Below, in pieces: positions 1 to 8,073 of a stretch of 35,028 nucleotides of DNA. Source of the stretch: Candidatus Rokuibacteriota bacterium. GTDB taxonomy: Bacteria > Methylomirabilota > Methylomirabilia > Rokubacteriales > CSP1-6. The stretch is from positions 1 to 35,028 of the forward strand of contig JACQWA010000384.1 of NCBI GenBank assembly GCA_016209425.1. The letters run 5' to 3'. Position 1 is the first letter of the stretch. Each line of letters starts with the position of its first letter. The notes below the pieces were generated by a model. The model was not told the DNA's origin and did not search any database. It saw only the letters and a list, made by a program, of their open reading frames with translations. A program made the position numbers and the translations under genes.

Positions 1-80
1 CCCCTCATGGGTTTTCGCAGCACCTGCGTCTGATCGAAGATGCTCCGGAACAGCTCCGGATCGTTCGCTCTGTCAAACAT
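1..80 (-). CDS. Unidentified protein, N-terminal fragment cut by window edge
   Basis: The minus strand is open from an ATG at 80 to the window edge, giving 26 complete codons beginning MFDRANDPELFRSIF. The same frame stays open upstream of that ATG for at least twenty codons, so the true start may be earlier. No strong Shine-Dalgarno sequence precedes the ATG. The residue mix looks protein-like and the fragment lies downstream of, and in line with, the minus-strand operon, so it may be its last gene. I do not recognise a family from so few residues. Confidence 0.35.
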   Translation of the reverse strand, partial: MFDRANDPELFRSIFDQTQVLRKPMR

Positions 81-203
81 GGTCTCAGGCTCGATCGGGT
101 TTTCGACGCCTAGTGTACCAGATCCGAGGCGCCCCACGCGGCGCGCGTGGAGTCGGCCCGACATTTCTCAAGCATCGGATCTTCGGAGAGCTGGGAAGCC
201 GCC

Positions 204-1187
204 TCATCGAGTCGGCACGCGCGGCTTCTTCTTCGCCTTTGCCTTTTTCTCGGGGAGGAAGGCGGGCAGGATCTCCTCCGCATAGGCGTGCAGGGCCTCC
301 CAGTCGAACGGCATCCTCAGGCCGATATTCACGCGGACCGCTCCGGCCTTGCGATATTCGGCGATTCGATCCATCACCTGCCGCGGGGTGCCGACGAAGA
401 ACCCGCCGATCCGCTGCTCCAGCGTCGTCCCCCACTGCGCCTTCATCCGCTCTTCCTGCCGTCTGGCCCCCTTCTCGGTCGCCCCCATGTAGAAGCCGAC
501 GTTGACCGTCCGGAGGACCTTGGCCGGATCGCGCCCCTCCTTCTGGCACCAGTCGTCGAGGATCTGGCTCTTCCGCCTGAATTCCTGGGGCGAGATGTAT
601 GGCGCGTTCCAGCCGTCGGCGTACTTGGCCGCGACGCGGAGCGTCCGCTTTTCCCCGAGGCCGCCGATCCAGATCCTGAGGTGCCTTTGGAGCGGTTTCG
701 GATTACACCGGGCTTCATTGAGCTGGAAGTACTGCCCTTTGAAGTTGGCGACCCGCTGGGTGAAGAGGAGCCTCAGGACCTGCGCGTATTCCTCCAGCTG
801 GTCCTCGCGGATCCCGATCCGCTCGAACGGCATGCCGAAGGCCTTATATTCGGCCTCGTGCCAGCCGGCGCCGAGGCCGCATTCGACACGCCCGCCTGAG
901 AGGTGGTCGATGGTGCAGAGCGCCTTGGCCAGCACGCCCGGGTGGCGGTAGTTGACGCAGAAGACCAGACAGCCGACCCGGACGTTCTTCGTTTCCATGG
1001 CCTGCGCCGTCATCGTCGAGATGGACTCGAAGCAGTCGATGTCGCCCCCCTGGGGCGGGGACTCCTGGAAATGGTCCGACACCGAGAACCAGTCGAAGCC
1101 CCCCGTGTCCGCGAACCGCCAGAGGCGACGGAGTTCGCTGAGCGGGCTCCCCAGATGCCCCACGTGCACGCCGAAGGTCATCGCCAT
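204..1187 (-). CDS. LLM-class (luciferase-like, F420/FMN-dependent) oxidoreductase
   Basis: 327 residues, a normal length for luciferase-like monooxygenase-fold flavin/F420 oxidoreductases, which form single TIM barrels. Family marks are the N-terminal FGVHVGHLG strand, a FDWFSVSDHF segment near residues 33-42, the HPGVLAKALCTIDHLSGGR block near 110-128 followed by GLGAGWHEAEYKAFG, and the R(x)7-L(x)2-Y helix of the F420-type subfamily. The ATG at 1187 has a GGAGGGGG Shine-Dalgarno about 8 bases upstream; a second in-frame ATG lies two codons in. It ends the operon formed by the TPP enzyme, SDR and metallo-beta-lactamase genes, which suggests oxidation or reduction of a small organic substrate. 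The substrate cannot be read from the sequence. The C-terminus is rich in Lys and Arg. Confidence 0.85.
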   Translation of the reverse strand: MAMTFGVHVGHLGSPLSELRRLWRFADTGGFDWFSVSDHFQESPPQGGDIDCFESISTMTAQAMETKNVRVGCLVFCVNYRHPGVLAKALCTIDHLSGGRVECGLGAGWHEAEYKAFGMPFERIGIREDQLEEYAQVLRLLFTQRVANFKGQYFQLNEARCNPKPLQRHLRIWIGGLGEKRTLRVAAKYADGWNAPYISPQEFRRKSQILDDWCQKEGRDPAKVLRTVNVGFYMGATEKGARRQEERMKAQWGTTLEQRIGGFFVGTPRQVMDRIAEYRKAGAVRVNIGLRMPFDWEALHAYAEEILPAFLPEKKAKAKKKPRVPTR

Positions 1188-1228
1188 GGTCGTAGCCCCC
1201 TCCGATGTACGGAGCGCGCGAGCTGGCC

Positions 1229-1247
1229 GGGGGGCGAAGCGCCCCCC
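1229..1247. repeat. GC-rich hairpin between two minus-strand genes
   Basis: A perfect 8-bp stem (GGGGGGCG / CGCCCCCC) closes an AAG loop, with further partial pairing outside it. It sits between the metallo-beta-lactamase stop at 1253 and the LLM gene start at 1187, just upstream of the LLM ribosome binding site. There is no T-tract on either side, so it is not a standard intrinsic terminator. It could attenuate expression or stabilise mRNA, or be a worn copy of the GGGGGG/CCCCCC palindrome family found at 7056, 29363 and 34442. Confidence 0.5.
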
Positions 1248-1252
1248 ACCGG

Positions 1253-2275
1253 CTACGCCGCGAAGGATTCGAAGAACTTCAGGACGATGATCTTGCTCCT
1301 GGGTGAAACCTGCTTGGCCTCCTTGACCCAGAGGTCCAGGTTCGCCGGGTCGCCGAAGAGGGCTCGGAGGTCCTGCGGTGGCTCCGAGTAAGGCTTTTCG
1401 AAGTGATCCCAGTGGGTCGGGAGGATCACCTTCGGGTAGTTCAGCGCCTTCAGGAGCCGTGGGGTGAAGTTGTGAATCTGGTTCGCGAAGATCGAGGCGA
1501 TCAGCGCCACGTCGGGCTTGAGCCCGGCGATTGCCCTCTCGACGAAGTTGGCCGTGCTCATCAGGAAAATGCTGAACTTTCCACCGATGGTAATGACGTA
1601 GATCAGGCTGTCACCCTCGGGCATCTCTCCCACGGTGGCTGGCGCGGGCGGCACGGAGAAGAGGTGGCCAGGGACCGCATGTTTCTTGGTCGGCCCCATG
1701 GAGTGGAGTCCCGGGAACACCTCGATCGTGAATCCGTCGAACTGCATGAACTCGCCGCCCTTGACCTGGACGATCTTTCCTTCCGCCATCCCGGAAGCCC
1801 GCATCACATTGGCGTGGGTTTCCGAGCCGATCACCTGGGCGTTCGTCCTCTTGGCGATGTAGGGGATGTCCGCCATGTGGTCCCAGTGGCCGTGACCGAT
1901 CAGAATATGGTCGGCCTTCTTAATGTGCTGATCGATCAGGGCCTCCTCTACCTTGATCGGTGTCTTCGCGTTGAACTTGCCCGCGAAGAAGCCCGTGTCG
2001 AAGCGGCTGAACCAGGGATCGAAGAGGATTGTCTTGTTGCCGAACGTGATCTCCCATCCGTCCGTGCCGAACCACTTGAAGTTCACCCCGGCCGTTCCCG
2101 GCCCCCCGCTCTTGGGCGGTGCCTCGGCCCCTTCGGCGAGACCGGGCAACAGGAACGACTTCCCCCAGTCCACGGCGGCGGCAGTCAGGCTCGCGGCGAC
2201 ACCGGTCCCGAGGAACTGCCGGCGAGAAAGAACAGAGGACACCGAATTCGTCCAGTTCGGATCAATGAAGCACAT
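1253..2275 (-). CDS. Tat-exported metallo-beta-lactamase-fold hydrolase (UlaG-like)
   Basis: 340 residues. The N-terminus carries a Tat-type signal: SRRQFLG at residues 17-23, then a small-residue hydrophobic stretch rich in Ala, so the protein is probably folded in the cytoplasm and exported. The mature part has the metal-binding GHGHWDHMAD motif (HxHxDH) of the metallo-beta-lactamase fold, preceded by a WFGTDGWEI/LFDPWFSR strand pair typical of UlaG/YycJ-like hydrolases, with a later LPTHWDHF histidine block. The ATG at 2275 has a clear AAGGAGGAGG ribosome binding site. It lies in a minus-strand operon between the SDR and LLM genes. The substrate is unknown; lactonase or phosphodiesterase activity is possible by family but is not shown here. 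Confidence 0.85.
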   Translation of the reverse strand: MCFIDPNWTNSVSSVLSRRQFLGTGVAASLTAAAVDWGKSFLLPGLAEGAEAPPKSGGPGTAGVNFKWFGTDGWEITFGNKTILFDPWFSRFDTGFFAGKFNAKTPIKVEEALIDQHIKKADHILIGHGHWDHMADIPYIAKRTNAQVIGSETHANVMRASGMAEGKIVQVKGGEFMQFDGFTIEVFPGLHSMGPTKKHAVPGHLFSVPPAPATVGEMPEGDSLIYVITIGGKFSIFLMSTANFVERAIAGLKPDVALIASIFANQIHNFTPRLLKALNYPKVILPTHWDHFEKPYSEPPQDLRALFGDPANLDLWVKEAKQVSPRSKIIVLKFFESFAA

Positions 2276-2337
2276 GACCTCCTCCTTGCCGGTGATTGTT
2301 GGTTCGCTTCATAGTCCCGGAGGGCCGCGATGTCACG

Positions 2338-3108
2338 TTACCGCGTGGTGATGGATAGGCCGCCATCCACGACCAGGACCTGCCCCGTCACCCAGCGCGA
2401 CTCGTCGCTCGCCAGATAGACCGCGGCCCAGCCCACATCCCAGCCCTTGCCCTCGTCCTGGATCAGGGCGGCCAGCCTGCGGCGCTCACGCAGTTCCGCC
2501 GACATGCCCTCGGCCACCATCGGCGTGTACACGAAGCCCGGCGCGATGGCGTTGACGCGGATTCGATCTTTGGCGAGTTGTCCGGCCAGCGAGATCGTGA
2601 GCCCGATCACCCCGGCCTTCGCCGCCGCGTAGGCGGTGCGGCCGTGGGCGCGGAGGGCCGCTACGGAAGAGACGTTGATGATCGAACCGCCGCCGGCCTC
2701 CACCAGCCGCGGCACAGCGGCCTGGGAGGTCAGCAGCATGCTCTTCAGGTCCACGGCCATGACTCGATCCCACTCGTCCTCCGTGACCTCCATCATAGGT
2801 TTGCGCGACTCGACCCCGACATTGTTGTGGAGGACGTCGAGCCGCCCGTAGCGTTGAACGGCCGTCGCCACCATGCGCTCGCAATCGGCGGCGCGCGTCA
2901 CGTCGGCCTGAAGGGGAGAGGCGTCCCCGTTCTCGGAGCGGATGAGCGCGCAGGTCTCTAGGGCGCGCTCGATCACCTGGTCCACACAGAGGACTTGGGC
3001 CCCCTCGCGGGCGAAGAGAACGGCCGCGGCCTTGCCGTTTCCCACTCCCGGGCCGCGCGAGCCGGCCCCGGTGACGATGGCAACTTTCCCTTTCAGCCGA
3101 TCCGCCAC
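2338..3108 (-). CDS. Short-chain dehydrogenase/reductase (SDR)
   Basis: 256 residues, the usual size of a classical SDR, an NAD(P)-dependent alcohol/ketone oxidoreductase. The nucleotide-binding turn reads TGAGSRGPGVGNG near residues 14-26, a longer glycine loop than the plain TGxxxGxG. It is followed by LCVDQ at the end of strand two, HNNVGVE (the NNAG-like strand), INVSS with the catalytic Ser, and YAAAKAG with the catalytic Tyr and Lys. The C-terminus has the WVTGQVLVVDGG motif. The start is GTG at 3108, four bases after the stop of the TPP-enzyme gene, so the two are almost certainly co-transcribed and probably co-translated. It may reduce or oxidise a product of the upstream enzyme; that link is inference from order only. 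Confidence 0.9.
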   Translation of the reverse strand: MADRLKGKVAIVTGAGSRGPGVGNGKAAAVLFAREGAQVLCVDQVIERALETCALIRSENGDASPLQADVTRAADCERMVATAVQRYGRLDVLHNNVGVESRKPMMEVTEDEWDRVMAVDLKSMLLTSQAAVPRLVEAGGGSIINVSSVAALRAHGRTAYAAAKAGVIGLTISLAGQLAKDRIRVNAIAPGFVYTPMVAEGMSAELRERRRLAALIQDEGKGWDVGWAAVYLASDESRWVTGQVLVVDGGLSITTR

Positions 3109-3112
3109 GGCG

Positions 3113-4786
3113 CTAGGGCTTGAAACTCGCGTCCACGTGGACGTCGAGGAGGTACGGGCCGCCGGATGTCAGGCCGCGAGCCAGGGCCGGGCCAATCTCA
3201 GCCGCCTTCTCCAGGCGTTCCCCCGGCACCCCGAGGGAGTGGGCGAGTTCCACGAAGTCGATGAGGGGCGTATCGAGATCCATCCCCACGTACAGGTCGT
3301 CCTGAGCCGAAAAGCCCTTGAGGGCGTGGACGCGCTGCTTCAGGATCCGGTAGCTTCGGTTGTTGATGATGACGAAGACCACGCCGAGGCCGGTGTGGGC
3401 GGCGGTCCAGAAGGCCTGGCTGGTGTACATGGCGCTCCCGTCCCCGACCAGCGCCACCACCGGGCGGTGGGGGAGGGCGAGTTTGACGCCGAGGGCCGCG
3501 GGGAGCCCCCACCCGATCCCGCCGCCGCGCAGGCCATAGAAGCTCTGGGCGTCCCGGCAGCGGAGGAGTTCGCGGAGGCCGCCGCCCGAGGAGATGGATT
3601 CGTCCACGATCACCCCATCCGGCGGCAGGCTCTCGGCCACGGCGTGGACGAGGGCCAGGGGCGGGATCGGCGTCCTGCCGCTCTCGGTCAGCGCCCGCTT
3701 GGTGAGGTCGGCTGTCGTCTGCGCCCGACGCCCCTCGGCCTCCGCCAGGCGGCGTTGAGCATCTGGATGGGCGCTTCCTCCGAAGCGTTTCCGGAGGGCC
3801 TCAGCCAGGTCTGGAAGGGTGGCCTTAGGGTCGCCGACGATGGCCACCTTGGCGGGGTAGTTCTTGCCGATCTCCCACGCATCCACGTCGAGGTGGATGA
3901 GGGGCAGACCGTCCGGCATGGGCTCCACGTCCGACGGGAGCGACAGCGTGAAGAGGTCTCCGCCGACGGAGAAGAGCAGGTCGTGCGGCTGGAGCAGCGC
4001 GCGAAGACCGGGGGCGAGGCGGGGGATCGCGCCCTGATAGAGCGGGTGGGAGAAGGGGAAGTTGCACCGGTTGGCCATCCCCTCCGTGTACACCGGCGCG
4101 CCGAGAAGCTCGGCCACCTCGATCAGCTCCGCGTGGGCGCCGCCCTGGGCGACCGCGTCGCCCGCGACGACCAGCGGGCGCTCGGCCTGAGCCAGGAGAT
4201 CGGCCGCCCGCTCCACCGCCTCGCGGGATCCCCGGATCCGCGGGTCCACGCGGGTCGGCTCGCCCAGCTCCAGGTCCCGCTCGGCGTTCAGTACGTCCAC
4301 GGGGAGGGAGAGGAAGACCGGCCCTGTCGGATGAGTCAGCGCGACCTTGGCAGCCCGGTGAACGATGCGCGGCAGGTCTTCGAGCCGATGGACCTCCGTG
4401 GACCACTTGACGTACGGTCTGGCCACGGGCGGAAGCTCGGACCAGAGGACGGGCTCGGTGACCGTCATGGACTGATCGTGCTGGCCCGCGGTCAGCAAGA
4501 GGGGAGAGCCCGCCTTGAAGGCGTCGTAGAGCATCCCCATGGCGTTGCCGAGCCCGGGGGAGATGTGGACGTTGGCCGCCGCGAGCTTCCCGCTGGCCTG
4601 GGCATACCCGTCGGCCATGGCGACCGCCACGGCCTCCTGGAGGGCGAGGATGTAGCGGATGCCCTTCTCGCGCGCGAGGCCGTCCATCAGCGGCAGCTCC
4701 GTGGTCCCCGGGTTGCCGAACAGCAGCTCCACCCCCTCCTGCTTCAGGAGCTCCAGGAATACCTGCTTCCCCGCCATGAACGGCAT
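3113..4786 (-). CDS. Thiamine-diphosphate-dependent decarboxylase/synthase (benzoylformate decarboxylase or acetolactate synthase-like)
   Basis: 557 residues from the ATG at 4786, which has a CGGAGG ribosome binding site; an in-frame ATG at 4864 would add 26 unconvincing residues. All three ThDP-enzyme domains are present. The N-terminal PYR domain has LFGNPGTTELPLMDGL and the catalytic Glu in ALQEAVAVAMADGYAQ. The central domain has a cofactor-like fold with GDAVAQGGAHAEL. The C-terminal PP domain has the GDGS...NN magnesium/ThDP motif as VGDGSAMY...IINNRSYRI. The GNPGTTE start resembles benzoylformate decarboxylase and related 2-oxoacid decarboxylases more than anabolic AHAS, and no small subunit lies nearby. 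It heads the four-gene minus-strand operon. The precise 2-oxoacid substrate is not determinable here. Confidence 0.85.
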   Translation of the reverse strand: MPFMAGKQVFLELLKQEGVELLFGNPGTTELPLMDGLAREKGIRYILALQEAVAVAMADGYAQASGKLAAANVHISPGLGNAMGMLYDAFKAGSPLLLTAGQHDQSMTVTEPVLWSELPPVARPYVKWSTEVHRLEDLPRIVHRAAKVALTHPTGPVFLSLPVDVLNAERDLELGEPTRVDPRIRGSREAVERAADLLAQAERPLVVAGDAVAQGGAHAELIEVAELLGAPVYTEGMANRCNFPFSHPLYQGAIPRLAPGLRALLQPHDLLFSVGGDLFTLSLPSDVEPMPDGLPLIHLDVDAWEIGKNYPAKVAIVGDPKATLPDLAEALRKRFGGSAHPDAQRRLAEAEGRRAQTTADLTKRALTESGRTPIPPLALVHAVAESLPPDGVIVDESISSGGGLRELLRCRDAQSFYGLRGGGIGWGLPAALGVKLALPHRPVVALVGDGSAMYTSQAFWTAAHTGLGVVFVIINNRSYRILKQRVHALKGFSAQDDLYVGMDLDTPLIDFVELAHSLGVPGERLEKAAEIGPALARGLTSGGPYLLDVHVDASFKP

Positions 4787-4904
4787 CGTGGCCTCCGGCA
4801 GCCAGCAGTGGATCGCGGGAGCCATCGTCGCCCAGGGGCCCTCGGATGTCAATCCGCCGCGCATCCTGGTAGTGTCTGGGGACGGAGAGGTAATTGAGGA
4901 GGGG

Positions 4905-4913
4905 TGCTATACT
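4905..4913 (+). promoter_or_regulatory. Extended -10 promoter, apparently leaderless
   Basis: The sequence TGCTATACT combines a TGn extended -10 with a TATACT hexamer at 4908-4913. The antitoxin-like gene begins with ATG at 4920, six bases after the hexamer. That is where transcription from such a box would be expected to start, implying a leaderless message. No good -35 box is visible at 16-18 bp, which is tolerated by extended -10 promoters. A GAGGAGGGG purine run at 4896-4904 lies upstream of the -10 and would therefore not be transcribed as a ribosome binding site. Confidence 0.55.
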
Positions 4914-4919
4914 ACGGCC

Positions 4920-5636
4920 ATGACCAAGGGGGGCTTCGCGTTCGATCCAAGGCAGGATCCGCGCGAACTACCAGCTTACGCGATCACGGAAGCTGCCCAC
5001 TACCTCCGTATCCCCAAGGCGACGCTTCGAGACTGGGTTCTCGGACGGTCCTCCCCAACTGATGCTGGGACCGTGTTTGCGAAGCCGATTATTGTCCTTC
5101 CCGAAAGAGACGGGCAGGTGCTTTCCTTCGTAAATCTGGTTGAGGCTCACGTGCTTGACGCCATTCGGCGGGAGCATAAGATTTTCCTCCAGAGAGTCAG
5201 AAAGGCTCTCAATTATCTCGCAAAGCATTTTCCCTCCCGGCATCCATTGGCCGAACAGAACTTTGAAACGGATAGTTTGGATCTTTTCGTTCAAAAGTAT
5301 GGCCAGCTGATTAACCTTTCTCAAGCTGGCCAACTAGCCATTCGTAGCTTGCTAGAGGCCCACCTCCGCCGCATAGATCGTGACACAGCCGGATTCCCGG
5401 TAAGATTGTTTCCGTTTACCAGAAAGCGCCAACCCGATGAGCCCAAAGTAGTTGTTATCGATCCTTATGTATCCTTTGGGCGGCCCGTCTTGGTCGGGAC
5501 GGGAATTGTGACGGCTATTATCGCGGAACGCTACAAGGCTGGTGAGTCTATCGACGAATTGGCGGACGACTATGGTCGAAAACGCCTCGAAATCGAAGAG
5601 GCGCTCAGATGCGAGCTCGAAGTCGAGGCTGCCTAG
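4920..5636 (+). CDS. HTH plus DUF433 protein, antitoxin-like
   Basis: 238 residues. The N-terminal part has a MerR/Xre-like helix-turn-helix signature (YAITEAAHYLRIPKATLRDWV, about residues 20-40). The C-terminal 60 residues are a DUF433 domain: VVIDPYVSFGRPVLVGTGIVTAIIAERYKAGESIDELADDYG. DUF433 proteins are commonly paired with PIN-like DUF5615 proteins as toxin-antitoxin candidates, and here the next gene is of that type and overlaps this one. The protein likely binds its own promoter. The gene is visibly AT-richer than its neighbours and inserted between a metabolic operon and haem genes, suggesting horizontal transfer. Toxin neutralisation is inferred from pairing and not shown by sequence. 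Confidence 0.8.
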   Translation: MTKGGFAFDPRQDPRELPAYAITEAAHYLRIPKATLRDWVLGRSSPTDAGTVFAKPIIVLPERDGQVLSFVNLVEAHVLDAIRREHKIFLQRVRKALNYLAKHFPSRHPLAEQNFETDSLDLFVQKYGQLINLSQAGQLAIRSLLEAHLRRIDRDTAGFPVRLFPFTRKRQPDEPKVVVIDPYVSFGRPVLVGTGIVTAIIAERYKAGESIDELADDYGRKRLEIEEALRCELEVEAA

Positions 5637-6021
5637 CACGCTCAGTTTCTTCCTCGATCGATCCCTCGGAAAGAAAAAGATTGCCACTGCCCTCCGCCAA
5701 GCCGGCGTACAAGTAGAGATACACGACGATCACTTTCCCCAGGATGCAAGGGATGAGGATTGGCTTCAGGAGGCCGGGAGAAGAGGGTGGATAGTTCTCA
5801 CGAAAGATCGACGAATCCGACACAGAGCTCTTGAACTGAGCGCGGTCGTCCGGGCCGGGGTGCGAGTGTTCGTGCTCACAGCAGGCGATCTTCAGGGCGG
5901 GGAGATGGCTGAAATTTTTGTGAAGGCGCTTCCGGCCATGAACGGATTTGCAGCTCAGCACTCACCACCGTTCATTGCAAGAGTTTCCAGAACCGGCTCG
6001 GTTTCAATGCTATTCAAATGA
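5572..6021 (+). CDS. DUF5615 PIN-like protein, toxin-like
   Basis: 149 residues from the ATG at 5572, overlapping the antitoxin gene by 65 bases; an ATG at 5542 and a start near 5630 are also conceivable because no clear ribosome binding site is present. The conserved part starts LSFFLDRSLGKKKIATALRQ (PIN-like first Asp), then DDHFPQDARDEDWLQEAGRRGWIVLTKDRRIR, which matches the DUF5615/PIN-like pattern of Asp/Glu residues around a metal site (DxxW...TKDxxI). The family is predicted to have ribonuclease activity. The tail after residue ~110 shows no recognised family feature. It ends five bases before hemE. Confidence 0.75.
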   Translation: MVENASKSKRRSDASSKSRLPSTLSFFLDRSLGKKKIATALRQAGVQVEIHDDHFPQDARDEDWLQEAGRRGWIVLTKDRRIRHRALELSAVVRAGVRVFVLTAGDLQGGEMAEIFVKALPAMNGFAAQHSPPFIARVSRTGSVSMLFK

Positions 6022-6025
6022 TTCC

Positions 6026-7138
6026 ATGAAGCCGCCGGCGCCCGCTCCTTTTCTCTCCGCCTGTCGGCGCGAGCCCGCCGAGTACACGCCGGTCTGGGTC
6101 ATGCGCCAGGCGGGGCGCTACATGCCCGAGTATCGCGCGATCCGGGCTCGACTGGGCTTCCTGGAGCTCTGCAAGAATCCGGAGGCGGCGGCCGAGGTCA
6201 CGCTCCTTCCGGTTGAGCGCCTCGGGGTGGATGCCGCCATCATCTTCGCCGACATCCTGCTCCCCGTGGAACCCATGGGCGTGGGCCTGGAGTTCGCCAA
6301 GGGCGAAGGGCCCCTCATCCATCGTCCCGTGCGCACCGCCGCCGACCTCAACCGACTGGCGGACGTTGACCCGGGGGAGGCCACCCCCTTTGTCTTCGAG
6401 GCGATTCGAAAGGTGTGCGCGGCGCTGAAGGAGCGCGTCCCGCTGATCGGCTTCGCCGGCGCGCCCTTCACCCTGGCCTCCTACCTGATCGAAGGGGGCC
6501 CGTCCCGGGAGTATCTTCACACCAAGCGGCTCATGCACGATGACCCCGCCACCTGGCACGCCCTCATGGAGCGCCTGGTGAAGGTGACCGTCGGCTACGT
6601 GAACGGCCAGATCGCCGCGGGCGCCCAGGCCGTCCAGCTCTTCGATAGCTGGGTGGGGACGCTCTCGCCCGACGACTACCGCGAGTGTGTCCTGCCGCAC
6701 AGCCGGGCGACGATCGACGGTCTCACCCCCGGAGTCCCGGTCATTCATTTCGGCACGGGCACCGCGGGCTTGCTCGAGCTCATGCGGGAGGCGGGCGGCG
6801 ACGTGATCGGCCTCGACTGGCGGGTGGACCTGGGGGCGGCGTGGAAGCGCGTCGGCTACGATGTGGCGGTCCAGGGAAACCTCGACCCCGGGCTGCTCCT
6901 GGCTCGACCCGCCGAGATCAGGCGGGCGGTGCGGGCGATCCTCCAGCGCGCCGGTGGCCGGCCCGGCCACATCTTCAACCTCGGCCACGGCGTCCTCCCC
7001 GAGACGCCTGTTGACCACGTGGGGGCTATGGTCGACATGGTCCACGAGATCAGCGTCGGAGGGGGGCTCCGCCCCCCTTCCGATTCCTCCCCCCCGGAGT
7101 TGCGCGGGCCAAGCCCGCGCTCGAACGACCCGAGCTAA
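6026..7138 (+). CDS. hemE: Uroporphyrinogen decarboxylase with repeat-derived C-terminal tail
   Basis: Decarboxylates the four acetate side chains of uroporphyrinogen III to give coproporphyrinogen III in the cytoplasm. Family signatures include WVMRQAGRYMPEYR (residues ~24-37), IIFADILLPVEPMG, GFAGAPFTLASYLIEGG, the QLFDSWVGTLSPDDYRE block and HIFNLGHGVLPETP near the C-terminus. The protein is 370 residues against roughly 340-355 usual. The excess, residues ~344-367, is encoded by a copy of a palindromic repeat (7056-7126). No Shine-Dalgarno is visible before the ATG at 6026. hemH follows after four bases, so hemE-hemH-hemY form an operon. Confidence 0.95.
   Translation: MKPPAPAPFLSACRREPAEYTPVWVMRQAGRYMPEYRAIRARLGFLELCKNPEAAAEVTLLPVERLGVDAAIIFADILLPVEPMGVGLEFAKGEGPLIHRPVRTAADLNRLADVDPGEATPFVFEAIRKVCAALKERVPLIGFAGAPFTLASYLIEGGPSREYLHTKRLMHDDPATWHALMERLVKVTVGYVNGQIAAGAQAVQLFDSWVGTLSPDDYRECVLPHSRATIDGLTPGVPVIHFGTGTAGLLELMREAGGDVIGLDWRVDLGAAWKRVGYDVAVQGNLDPGLLLARPAEIRRAVRAILQRAGGRPGHIFNLGHGVLPETPVDHVGAMVDMVHEISVGGGLRPPSDSSPPELRGPSPRSNDPS
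7056..7126 (+). repeat. Palindromic repeat family A, copy 1 (inside hemE 3' end)
   Basis: A 71-base GC-rich element with two inverted-repeat arms: GGGGGGCTCCGCCCCCC, then GCGCGGGCCAAGCCCGCGC. The first 39 bases are identical to the minus-strand copy at 34442-34508, and the second half matches the copy at 29363-29430. It forms the last ~24 codons of hemE, in frame, and runs almost to the stop. Confidence 0.8.
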
Positions 7139-7142
7139 TCCT

Positions 7143-8069
7143 GTGAGCACGGTGGATTCGGTGCTGCTCATCGCCTTCGGCGGGCCCGAAAAGCCCGAGG
7201 ACATCCGGCCCTTCCTCCAGATCGTGACCGCGGGCCGCCCGATTCCGCCGGAACGCATCGAGGAGGTGGCGCATCACTACGAGCTGATCGGGGGACGCTC
7301 GCCGCTCAACGAGCTGACGTTCAAGCAGGCGAAAGGACTGCGGCGCGCCTTGAAGCGTGAGGGCCTGTCCGTGCCCGTGTATGTCGGCATGAGGAACTGG
7401 CATCCGTTCCTCCACGAGACGCTGGCGGCGATGCGGGAGGTGGGACTCCGGCGCGCGTTCGCCATCATCCTCTCGGCATTCCAGACGGAGGCGTCGTGGC
7501 AGCGCTACATGGTGGACGTGGTCATCGCCTTCCGGAAGGTGGGCGCCGGCGTGCCGGAGGTCCGGTACGCCCCGCCCTGGTTCGACCATCCGCGCTTCAT
7601 CGAGGCGGTGGCCGAGCGCGTCCGTGCGGCGCTGGGGCACGTCCCGCCGGAAAGGCGCGCCGAAACGCGCCTGATCTTCACCGCCCACAGCGTGCCCACC
7701 GCCATGGCGGATGCCTCGCCTTACGTGGAGCAGTTTTGGGCGGCATCGCACGCGGTGGCGGGGCGGCTCGATCTCCGGCGATGGTCGGTGGCCTACCAGA
7801 GCCGGAGCGGGGCGCCCGGGGATCCATGGCTGGAGCCCGACATCGCCGACATGCTCCGGGACGTTGCCAAGGTGGGCGCGCGAGACGTTCTCGTGGCGCC
7901 CATCGGATTCGTCTGCGATCATGTCGAGGTGCTCTACGACCTCGACGTGGAGGCGCGACGCCTCGCGACCGCGCTGGGGATCCGGCTCCACCGCGCCGGC
8001 GCGGCCAACGACCACCCGGCGTTCATCGAGATGCTGGCCGACCTGGTGAGGGGCGGTCTCGGGGCGTAG
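7143..8069 (+). CDS. hemH: Ferrochelatase
   Basis: 308 residues from a GTG at 7143, four bases after hemE. It inserts ferrous iron into the porphyrin ring, at the membrane surface or in the cytosol. Marks are LLIAFGGPEKPEDI at the N-terminus, HYELIGGRSPLNELT (the conserved GGxSPL), VYVGMRNWHPFL, LSAFQTEASWQRY, FTAHSVP with the metal-binding His, YQSRSGAPGDPWLEPD, and VAPIGFVCDHVEVLYDLD with the conserved Glu. Whether the physiological substrate is protoporphyrin or coproporphyrin depends on the pathway branch. The following gene is a HemY-type oxidase, which can serve either route. Confidence 0.93.
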   Translation: MSTVDSVLLIAFGGPEKPEDIRPFLQIVTAGRPIPPERIEEVAHHYELIGGRSPLNELTFKQAKGLRRALKREGLSVPVYVGMRNWHPFLHETLAAMREVGLRRAFAIILSAFQTEASWQRYMVDVVIAFRKVGAGVPEVRYAPPWFDHPRFIEAVAERVRAALGHVPPERRAETRLIFTAHSVPTAMADASPYVEQFWAASHAVAGRLDLRRWSVAYQSRSGAPGDPWLEPDIADMLRDVAKVGARDVLVAPIGFVCDHVEVLYDLDVEARRLATALGIRLHRAGAANDHPAFIEMLADLVRGGLGA

Positions 8070-8073
8070 GGGC

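Noticed and set aside
2942-4897. A 651-codon plus-strand open frame opposite the ThDP-enzyme gene
   Set aside because: The minus-strand gene has all ThDP-family motifs; the plus-strand translation is low-complexity and runs past natural gene limits.
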